The notes under the pieces were generated by a model. That model was not told the origin of the DNA and did not search any database. It saw only the letters and a list, made by a program, of their open reading frames with translations. A program made the position numbers and the translations under genes. Positions 1-6,125 of a stretch of DNA of 9,647 nucleotides are shown piece by piece; within the stretch, counting starts at the first letter, position 1; each line of letters opens with the position of its first letter. The DNA comes from Flavobacteriales bacterium UBA4660. GTDB taxonomy: Bacteria > Bacteroidota > Bacteroidia > Flavobacteriales_D > Sanyastnellaceae. The stretch spans positions 393-10,039 of the forward strand of contig DHLU01000175.1 of the NCBI GenBank assembly GCA_002405435.1, given 5' to 3'.

Positions 1-325
1 CTGATGACCGGACCATACCCGCCAGGGTATGAAGCGTGTTGACGGCGATGAGGGGAATGTTGCGCGCGAGACAGAGTCCTTTTGCTGCCGCCACTCCGAT
101 GCGGAGCCCTGTGTAGGAACCCGGTCCAGCCCCTACCGCCACGGCTTCAAGCGCATCAAAGCCCAGGCCTGTTGTCGCCATGGCCTGCTGTATAAACGGA
201 TGAAGCCGCTCGGCATGCACATAGTTTTCGGAAGCTTCTTCGCACAGGGCCAATACCTTTCCATCATCGACAAGGGCAACCGAACAGTTGCGGGTGGCAC
301 TCTCAATGCACAGGATTACGGGCAT
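1..325 (-). CDS. tsaB: TsaB, tRNA t6A biosynthesis subunit (N-terminal half, partial)
   Basis: This is the first 108 codons of TsaB (YeaZ); the 3' part lies beyond position 1. TsaB is an ASKHA-fold protein that pairs with TsaD and TsaE in the cytoplasm to transfer threonylcarbamoyl to A37 of ANN-decoding tRNAs. Visible features are the N-terminal beta strand (MPVILCIESATRNCSVAL), the conserved YVHAERLHP segment at residues 35-43, and the diagnostic GPGSYTGLRIG loop at residues 67-77. The family is usually about 220-230 aa, so roughly half is present. The ATG at 325 follows the stop of the adaptor gene by 3 bp, and an AAGGA motif lies 7 nt before it inside the end of that gene, which suggests translational coupling. 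It is a housekeeping gene riding downstream of an efflux pair. The identification is very secure from the loop motif. Confidence 0.95.
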   Translation of the reverse strand, partial: MPVILCIESATRNCSVALVDDGKVLALCEEASENYVHAERLHPFIQQAMATTGLGFDALEAVAVGAGPGSYTGLRIGVAAAKGLCLARNIPLIAVNTLHTLAGMVRSS

Positions 326-328
326 GTA

Positions 329-1696
329 CTATTCCTTATCACCATTGGTTGTTTCTTCTTCGGCCTCCTCTTCGGTGATGATGGTCACGTGATCTCCCGG
401 GTCGAGTTTACGCGCTACCTCATCGTAGGGGCCTATAACCACTTGTTCTCCTGCCGCCAGTCCTTCGCGAACCTGAATAAACTCATCATCCTGAATACCG
501 GTCTTTACCACCCTGAGCACAGCTTCCTGTTTTGCTTCGTTGACCACAAAAACACAGGTAAAAGGTTCTTCGGGCTTTTCGCGTTTGCCCGCATCGGCTG
601 CGCCTTTGTTTTTAATACGGTCCATCAGGCGGGTACCGGTGGTATCCTCGCGGGAGGTTACCGCCTTAATGGGAATGCTTAGCACATTTGTTACGCGGTC
701 CGTCTGAATGTCAACCGCAGCACTCATGCCCGGGCGGAACGGACTGATTGTGGACGCAGTGTCTGCTGCGAGGTGGGCGTAGGATTCGGGTAGAATACGC
801 ACCTTGACGCTGAAATTGGTTACCTGGTCTGTTGTCATTGCGCCCATCTGGTTGAGCGCCGTATTTCCGATTTCCGTGACGATGCCCTTAAACTTTTCTT
901 CCAGGTAGGCATCAACCTCGACCATGGCTGTATCGCCTAGCGAAACCCGGACAATATCACTCTCATTCACCTCCACATTTACCTCCATAGAATTGAGGGC
1001 AGAGATGCGCATTATGACATCGCCCGACATCATGCTGTTTCCCAGCACACTTTCACCGGTCTCCTTGGCCAGTGCGGTAACGATACCGCCCATCGGTGCT
1101 GTGATGGTAGTGCGGCGCAGGTTGTCGGCTGCCTCGTTGCGCGTGGCTTCCGCGCTGGCGATATTGAATTCGGCTGCACTGATGCTTTCCCTGGCGGCAG
1201 TCACTTCTGCCTTGCTCGTTTCCCAGGTTCCGGTGGTGGTCTCGTACTCCGCGTCACTGATGGCTCCTTCCTTTTTGAGTTTGGTGGCACGCTGCCAGGC
1301 CAGGTCGGCGTTTTTAAACTGCGCTTCTGCCTGCACAAGCCGTGCACGTGCGCTCGACAATGAACTCTTCGCTCCGTTGAGGGCAGCCTCAGACCTGTTG
1401 AGTGCCGAGTTGTAGAGATCCGGATTGATACGGACAAGCAGCTGTCCTTTTTCCACATGATCTCCTTCCTTCACGGGCAGCTCAATGATCTGCCCACTCA
1501 CTTCGGATTGAATTTTGACCTCGGTTTCAGGTTGAATTTTTCCGCTGGCCGATACCGTTTCGGTAATGTTGCGTGCAGTGACCTCTTCAGTATATACCTC
1601 CGTCTTATCGCGGTTGCCGCCGCAAGAGCGACCGACTATGGCCAGTACGATAATGAGCACGGTGAGTACGATGACGATTTTCCAGAAACGTTTCAT
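329..1696 (-). CDS. HlyD/MacA-type periplasmic adaptor (membrane fusion protein) of a tripartite efflux system
   Basis: This 455-aa adaptor should bridge an inner-membrane pump to a TolC-like channel. Residues 5-22 form one hydrophobic segment, read as an N-terminal inner-membrane anchor; Cys25 has no lipobox around it. Residues about 60-95 hold the first lipoyl half-motif (VSGQIIELPVKEGDHVEKGQ). Residues about 95-193 are an Ala/Glu-rich coiled-coil hairpin, and 197-217 the second lipoyl half (ITAPMGGIVTALAKETGESV). A beta-barrel domain follows (about 236-345). The membrane-proximal domain is interrupted at about 348-378 by a charged, low-complexity insert, and the protein ends in an acidic tail (EEEAEEE). 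It starts 1 bp after the TolC gene stop and ends 3 bp before tsaB. The long hairpin and membrane anchor resemble MacA-like adaptors that work with ABC pumps, but the pump class cannot be fixed because no pump gene is present. The family call is secure; the substrate is unknown. Confidence 0.92.
   Translation of the reverse strand: MKRFWKIVIVLTVLIIVLAIVGRSCGGNRDKTEVYTEEVTARNITETVSASGKIQPETEVKIQSEVSGQIIELPVKEGDHVEKGQLLVRINPDLYNSALNRSEAALNGAKSSLSSARARLVQAEAQFKNADLAWQRATKLKKEGAISDAEYETTTGTWETSKAEVTAARESISAAEFNIASAEATRNEAADNLRRTTITAPMGGIVTALAKETGESVLGNSMMSGDVIMRISALNSMEVNVEVNESDIVRVSLGDTAMVEVDAYLEEKFKGIVTEIGNTALNQMGAMTTDQVTNFSVKVRILPESYAHLAADTASTISPFRPGMSAAVDIQTDRVTNVLSIPIKAVTSREDTTGTRLMDRIKNKGAADAGKREKPEEPFTCVFVVNEAKQEAVLRVVKTGIQDDEFIQVREGLAAGEQVVIGPYDEVARKLDPGDHVTIITEEEAEEETTNGDKE
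333..337 (-). promoter_or_regulatory. Shine-Dalgarno-like AAGGA before tsaB
   Basis: On the minus strand AAGGA lies 7 nt upstream of the tsaB ATG, inside the last codons of the adaptor gene. Spacing fits a ribosome binding site and supports the start at 325. Such a site is unusual here because the other starts in the window lack a clear one. The motif is only 5 bases, so chance occurrence is possible. Confidence 0.4.
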
Positions 1697-1697
1697 A

Positions 1698-3125
1698 TCA
1701 GTTGAGCGTTATTACTTTTCCTTGATAAAAATCCAGCACCTTGGCCTTAAACACGAAGTCATACCGCGCGCGCACGCTGTTGGCCAGTGCGATGTCGAGC
1801 CTTGCCCGTGCATCGTTGTATTCGGCAATATGGATGGCTCCTGCCTCAAAGCGTGCTTCGGAATAATCGAAGGCGCGGCGGGCGGAAGTGACGGATGCCT
1901 CGTTGGCTTCATAGACGGAACGTGCCGCCAGGGCATCTGCATAGGCCCGCTCGATGGTCTGGGTCAGTTGCTGCCGCACCTGATCGGCCTGATAACCGGC
2001 ATTCAGGGCATTGATTTTTGACCGCTGAATATTGGCATGGGTTGAAAGACCATTAAACAAGGGAACCTGCAGTGAAAAGAACAGCGACTGGTTTACGTTG
2101 TTTTCTACCTGGCGGTTGAAGGGGATGGTCTCATAGTCGGTGTACATAAATTGCTGGCTCAGGACGGGTGTGAGATCATCCTGGGTATAACCAATGGGAA
2201 AAGGCTCGCTGAGCTGCAATTCACCCACGGGCTGCTGGGCGGCACCGCTGTAACCGGTTCCGTAGGCAAAGCTGGCCGACAGGGTGGGGTACTGAGCGCC
2301 CCGGGCGATTGCCACTCCGAGTTCTGCGCTCCGCACAGCGGCATCTGCCCGCTTGATTTCGGGAAAGGCGCTGAGTGCATATTCGAGGGCTGCCTGGGCA
2401 CTTGAAGGAAGTTGCATCGACGCGATGTCGGTGAGGGCCGGTGCTTTCACGTCAAAACTGGCCGCCTGTTCGGGCGTCAGCACCAGCAACTGCACCAGCG
2501 AAAGCATGGCCAGATCCACATTGCCCCTGGCAGCGACCAGGTTGGCCTCATCGGAAGCGAGTCGCGCATTGATTTCATCGAGGTTTCCCTCTGCCAGTGC
2601 TCCGGCCAGAAACAGCTTGCTGATTCTTTCCTGCTGCGATGCCGTTGCCTCCCGTGTACGGCGGGCTACTTCGGTAAATTCTTTGGTAAGCAGCACGTTT
2701 AGGTAGGCCATAACCACATTGAGGGCGATATCATTTTTAACCTTAAGCAGGTCAGCTTCTGCGCGCTCTAGCTCGATTTCAGTCTGGCTGTAAGCGTTTC
2801 TGAGTTGAAAGCCGTTAAAAAGCACCAATCCGGTCTGAATTCCAAAGCTGTTGCTTCTTATACGTTCGGTGGCAAACTGGTTGGTAAACCGGTCGATGGT
2901 CTGGCCCCAGTTATAGCCGTGCGTGGCCGAACCATTGAGACTGGGCATCATATTCCACCAAGCCGCCTGGCGGTTTACGCCGGCCACCTCGTTGCCCAGC
3001 GCTGTCTGGCGTATGGAGATATTGTTCTGATAGGCCACGTCCACACAGCGTTGCAGGCTCCAGTATTCCTGGGCCGGGGCTTGAAGGGCCGCCAGTAAAA
3101 ACAACAGAGCAAATCCGCGAAACAT
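1698..3125 (-). CDS. TolC-family outer-membrane efflux channel
   Basis: This 475-aa protein belongs to the OEP/TolC family, which forms trimeric outer-membrane channels with a periplasmic helical tunnel. Residues 1-19 are a signal peptide ending at PAQ. The conserved opening WSLQRCVDVAYQNN (22-35) begins the first repeat, with a beta segment at 95-112 (VLFNGFQLRNAY) and long helices at about 112-215. The second repeat starts at about 243 (AQAALEYALSAFPEIKRA), with its beta segment at 347-360 (SLFFSLQVPLFNG) and helices to about 465. A stretch rich in Gln, Pro and Asp at about 295-345 lies between the second repeat's beta strands and probably forms an extended external loop. The length is normal for the family. 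It is the first gene of the TolC-adaptor-tsaB run and is transcribed divergently from the lipoprotein gene across 142 bp. The exported substrate cannot be told from sequence. Confidence 0.94.
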   Translation of the reverse strand: MFRGFALLFLLAALQAPAQEYWSLQRCVDVAYQNNISIRQTALGNEVAGVNRQAAWWNMMPSLNGSATHGYNWGQTIDRFTNQFATERIRSNSFGIQTGLVLFNGFQLRNAYSQTEIELERAEADLLKVKNDIALNVVMAYLNVLLTKEFTEVARRTREATASQQERISKLFLAGALAEGNLDEINARLASDEANLVAARGNVDLAMLSLVQLLVLTPEQAASFDVKAPALTDIASMQLPSSAQAALEYALSAFPEIKRADAAVRSAELGVAIARGAQYPTLSASFAYGTGYSGAAQQPVGELQLSEPFPIGYTQDDLTPVLSQQFMYTDYETIPFNRQVENNVNQSLFFSLQVPLFNGLSTHANIQRSKINALNAGYQADQVRQQLTQTIERAYADALAARSVYEANEASVTSARRAFDYSEARFEAGAIHIAEYNDARARLDIALANSVRARYDFVFKAKVLDFYQGKVITLN

Positions 3126-3144
3126 AGGTCAGTATTTGGTGTGT

Positions 3145-3152
3145 CAATATTA
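3145..3152 (-). promoter_or_regulatory. Possible -7 box for the TolC-adaptor-tsaB operon
   Basis: On the minus strand TAATATTG matches the Bacteroidota -7 consensus TAnnTTTG at all fixed positions but one. It ends 19 nt before the TolC ATG, which would give a 5' leader of about 15 nt. I see no TTG/TTTG -33 element at the expected spacing, so this is a weak call. It is nevertheless the best candidate in this strand of the intergenic region. Confidence 0.3.
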
Positions 3153-3255
3153 CGCGCTACGGCAACACGGCAGCTGTAAATCATTGGGGGTGGCAAACGG
3201 GAAGGATGGATGGTAAATTGCCGCTTCGAAATGCCGCCATCCGGTTTTCCCGGTG

Positions 3256-3263
3256 TAGGTTTG
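3256..3263 (+). promoter_or_regulatory. Consensus -7 box immediately before the lipoprotein start
   Basis: TAGGTTTG matches the Bacteroidota sigma-ABfr -7 consensus TAnnTTTG at all six fixed positions. Only 4 bp (TCAC) separate it from the ATG at 3268. Since the last G of the box normally sits about 5 nt before the transcription start, transcription would begin at or next to the A of the ATG, giving a leaderless mRNA. No -33 element is evident. The first three bases (TAG) are also an in-frame stop that fixes the 5' limit of the reading frame. Confidence 0.4.
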
Positions 3264-3267
3264 TCAC

Positions 3268-3882
3268 ATGAAAACCTTCTTCCTGTACTGTGCACCCTGT
3301 CTCGTAGCGCTGGGTGTTGCGTGTTCGGATGCAACGGATGCGGGTGCCGTCGGACAACCCGTCACCGCAGCACAACCCACGCTTTCTTCTGAGGAGCAAC
3401 AGGCCCTGGCCGGACTGCAGGCCTATTACCAACAGCGCGCCAACCAGACCGGAAACAGCTACACGATAAACAACCTGCGGCTCCGGCCAGCTACCCAGCA
3501 GGCACTCGACAGTGTGCAACTCGACATAGCCAACCAGAAGCTGATTCAGTTCCAGAAAGCCATCAACATCAGAGACCAGATGATTCAGCAATGGGAGGAT
3601 GAAGAGGCCATGCTCAAGTCAGCCGGAGACAAATACGCGTCTGCTACACCGGAAGAAGAAAAGAAGCGGGAAAAGGCCAACCGCATCCTGTTTCTTGATT
3701 CCGTGCGCACGGTAACCAATACCATCGCCACCCTGTCAGCGCGCATTGCGGGAGACAACAGCAGCGAAACCGCTTGTTATGAGGCCAGGTACACCCTGCG
3801 GATCACCTACCGGAATGGCGTGACTTCAGACGAGCCCGGCAAACAGTGGCTGGACAAGTCTTTTGCCGTCATTAGGAAGTAA
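3268..3882 (+). CDS. Putative lipoprotein of unknown function, helical core
   Basis: I do not recognise this 204-aa protein. Residues 1-18 look like a lipoprotein signal peptide, with a hydrophobic run (CLVALGVA) before Cys19; the -3 residue is Gly, so the lipobox is not ideal. After Cys19 comes a flexible Ala/Asp/Gln-rich linker (20-40). Residues about 40-58 and 75-165 are predicted by eye as amphipathic helices, with a very charged patch at about 128-137 (PEEEKKREKA). A short beta-like tail follows (TLRITYRNG, 176-184). There is an additional Cys at 170. The start is well bounded: the in-frame stop TAG lies at 3256-3258 and no start codon lies between. It stands alone on the plus strand, divergent from the TolC gene and convergent with the PLD gene 27 bp away. 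Its pairing with the efflux operon across a shared promoter region may be meaningful, but no function is claimed. Coding status is supported by the signal sequence, bounded start and lack of any competing minus-strand gene. Confidence 0.72.
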   Translation: MKTFFLYCAPCLVALGVACSDATDAGAVGQPVTAAQPTLSSEEQQALAGLQAYYQQRANQTGNSYTINNLRLRPATQQALDSVQLDIANQKLIQFQKAINIRDQMIQQWEDEEAMLKSAGDKYASATPEEEKKREKANRILFLDSVRTVTNTIATLSARIAGDNSSETACYEARYTLRITYRNGVTSDEPGKQWLDKSFAVIRK

Positions 3883-3888
3883 GTCCTG

Positions 3889-3917
3889 CCCGCTGCATGG
3901 GTGCCGCAATCAGCGGG
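3889..3917. terminator. Inverted repeat between convergent genes, possible bidirectional terminator
   Basis: CCCGCTG (3889-3895) and CAGCGGG (3911-3917) form a perfect 7-bp GC-rich stem with a 15-nt loop. It lies exactly where the lipoprotein gene and the PLD gene converge, and its right arm covers the PLD stop codon. No T-run follows on either strand, so it does not meet the usual intrinsic terminator pattern. Position is the main argument. Confidence 0.28.
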
Positions 3918-6105
3918 TGACTACTACCCTGGCGGAAGCGCGGGCGGTAGCTGATTGCAGGGTCACCTGATACATACCCGGCGAGAGCATATCCGTGTTC
4001 AACACCTCCTTCTCTGCCGTTACGGTTCTCCTGAGCACTTCCCTGCCCTGCATATCTGTGATGACCAGCGACGCGCCTACGTGCTGCTGTCCGCAACCTA
4101 TTATCAGGGTCTCACGCGCCGGATTTGGCCAGGCTTTCAGGGCATCTACCTCCTTATTCTCCGCGACACCGACCTGCAGCCAGCGGGCCATAAATTCCTG
4201 GAAATAGAGGTTGGCCACCCGTGCGTCGTGCACCACGACCGTATTTTCATCATTAATAGTATTGGCGCTGTTGCTCCAGTTGTGCGATCCGGTGAGTACA
4301 GTAGGATCGCTGTCCGGATTGGTGGCATCCACGATGCAATACTTATGGTGAATGAGCCCGGGCACCTGCTCATGGGAGAATATATCCATCCCGTTATCGA
4401 GCAGGTACTGGTATTCAGACGAGGGGTCAGATGTGTTTTCCATGATACCCCGCACGGCCGTTAGGAAGAGGTCATCCTGGTCAATAATCATGTCGGCAAT
4501 GTCTTCCCTGGTGAAGGAAAAAATGGCATATTCCAGATCGGTGTCAGTGGTGGCCATCGTGCTGAGTATCGCCTGGTTGGTATTGGCAGACGGCGAGAAG
4601 TACACTTCCACCGGTGTATCTCCACACCGGTATTTTCTCGGGGTATTAATCGTCTTTTCAGCACCGAATTTTGCATTGTTTTCATCAGGCTCCGGACCGC
4701 TTCCTCCCCACATTTCCTCAAATTCAAGGCGGTATCCGCGGGCCATACTCTGGTCTTGGAAAATGATGACATTATTGTAATCAGAGAACTCATCCTGGTC
4801 AATAAAATTCATCGATCCGGTTATAACCGTAGCGCGTTCAGGGTAATCGGCATCAATGACCAAAAATTTGTTGTGGTTTCCGCTGCCCACATTGTCTTCG
4901 CGCATCAATACCGGAATACCCGGGTTGAGGTTGTCAACTGCTGCATTGGTATTGGAACCCTCTCCGAGGTACCTCACCTGCACCCCATCAAGGTAGGCGT
5001 TGTTCAGTGCACCGGCAATGGCCGGATCACCGAAGTTGTACATCGCCATATCAATGGTATGGGCAGCGCGGTTGATATAGGCTACGAGGGTATCGTCCAT
5101 GGCGTCATTCAGCGCGATGGCATTCTCGATCGAAGCATAGCCATTGTCAACTTCCTGGGTGAAGTACACTGTGATGGTACCTGAACTTTCGCTGCGGGTA
5201 GCATAGGGAAGCGGAATGCTGAACGTATCATCGGTGCCATTGGAAGAACTCACCTGAGCCCAATAGATTGAACCCGGGTTGAGGCCGCTGATCGTTGCCT
5301 GATGGGTGGTAGTTGAGCCACCGTTTTCTATCAGGGTTCCGAGGGCAGGCGAAGTGCCCCAATTGACGGTGGTTGTTCCGGGGCTATCGGTAGCCCAGGA
5401 GAGCGCAATGCTGTTGTATTCGATAGAACCCTGCTGCACCTGGCCGATGATATTGATGGAAGACGACTGAACGAAATCCATCTCATCGCGTGGCAACACC
5501 TGGTAACCGCTGGTGTAAGGCGGTGAGTTGTCAAACTGCGAACCAATGCCCACCAGTGTGATTTGTGCCGCCGGAAGTGTTTCCCCCACCAATGCGCTGC
5601 CGTTACGGACGTAGATGGTACCGTTTTGCCCACCGGAAGTGAAATCGTAGGTGGTGTTGCCGGTAATCACGCTGCCACCGAGGTCGAAACTAACCTGCTC
5701 AATTTGCAGCAGCACTGCCTCGTCATCCTCACCGAGGGTTGCCGGTGTAATAAGTGAGGGGGCTGGCAGCGGGTTTCCCGATGAGTTAATAGTGACGGAA
5801 GACAGGTCGGGACCTACCTCCAGCAAGCCGTTGAATTCACTTATGATGCCGGTGACTGTGATTTCATCGCCGCGCTCGGGCACGTCAAATCCACCCCACC
5901 CGCCACCACCCGGAAATATGGCGATGCCGGCGGAGGCGTCCTGGATGTACCGGATGGGCGATCCGAGTTCAGCGCCGTTAACGCAGATACCCGTTACGGT
6001 GACCTCGTCGCCGATATCGAAGTTGGTGCGCGCGTCGAGAATATCAGACTGCGAGAGCAAAGAACCACTGGTAATCATGACCAGAAAGAGAGCGATGTTT
6101 TTCAT
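3910..6105 (-). CDS. T9SS-secreted phospholipase D superfamily protein (OB/DUF5689-like + FN3 + two HKD motifs)
   Basis: This 731-aa secreted phosphodiesterase starts with a signal peptide (MKNIALFLVMITSGSLLSQ). Residues about 22-212 look like an OB-fold/DUF5689-type region common in secreted Bacteroidota nucleases. Residues about 217-302 look like a fibronectin III domain (SLSW-type strand, then ATISGLNPGSIYWAQV). The catalytic part carries two complete HxKx4D motifs: His411-Lys413-Asp418, followed by TGSMNF, and His586-Lys588-Asp593, followed by TGSHNWS. PLD enzymes use the two His residues through a covalent phospho-His intermediate, cleaving phospholipids or nucleic-acid backbones. The last ~75 residues are a type A T9SS sorting domain (AWPNPARE, GREVLR, LSPGMYQV). 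I chose ATG at 6105 because it directly precedes the signal peptide; the upstream TTG at 6129 overlaps the receptor stop and adds eight non-signal residues. It is last in the operon, 20 bp after the TonB receptor. DNA rather than lipid as substrate is inference from the OB-like domain. Confidence 0.9.
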   Translation of the reverse strand: MKNIALFLVMITSGSLLSQSDILDARTNFDIGDEVTVTGICVNGAELGSPIRYIQDASAGIAIFPGGGGWGGFDVPERGDEITVTGIISEFNGLLEVGPDLSSVTINSSGNPLPAPSLITPATLGEDDEAVLLQIEQVSFDLGGSVITGNTTYDFTSGGQNGTIYVRNGSALVGETLPAAQITLVGIGSQFDNSPPYTSGYQVLPRDEMDFVQSSSINIIGQVQQGSIEYNSIALSWATDSPGTTTVNWGTSPALGTLIENGGSTTTHQATISGLNPGSIYWAQVSSSNGTDDTFSIPLPYATRSESSGTITVYFTQEVDNGYASIENAIALNDAMDDTLVAYINRAAHTIDMAMYNFGDPAIAGALNNAYLDGVQVRYLGEGSNTNAAVDNLNPGIPVLMREDNVGSGNHNKFLVIDADYPERATVITGSMNFIDQDEFSDYNNVIIFQDQSMARGYRLEFEEMWGGSGPEPDENNAKFGAEKTINTPRKYRCGDTPVEVYFSPSANTNQAILSTMATTDTDLEYAIFSFTREDIADMIIDQDDLFLTAVRGIMENTSDPSSEYQYLLDNGMDIFSHEQVPGLIHHKYCIVDATNPDSDPTVLTGSHNWSNSANTINDENTVVVHDARVANLYFQEFMARWLQVGVAENKEVDALKAWPNPARETLIIGCGQQHVGASLVITDMQGREVLRRTVTAEKEVLNTDMLSPGMYQVTLQSATARASARVVVTR

Positions 6106-6125
6106 GTTGATGAAATTGAGGGTTG

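Noticed and set aside
29..682. 217-codon plus-strand open frame across the tsaB/adaptor junction
   Set aside because: It is antisense to two securely identified genes, including the diagnostic TsaB loop, and its product shows no family features.
3214..3220. TAAATTG as an alternative upstream promoter for the lipoprotein gene
   Set aside because: It lacks one T of the TAnnTTTG consensus, and the nearest upstream TTG is 27 bp away, outside the usual spacing.
3241..3253. CCGG-TTTTC-CCGG mini-hairpin upstream of the lipoprotein gene
   Set aside because: A 4-bp stem from a self-complementary tetramer is too common to mean anything alone.
3181..3591. Minus-strand open frame opposite the lipoprotein gene
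   Set aside because: The plus-strand frame has a signal peptide with a candidate lipid-attachment Cys and a bounded ATG start. The minus frame has neither.
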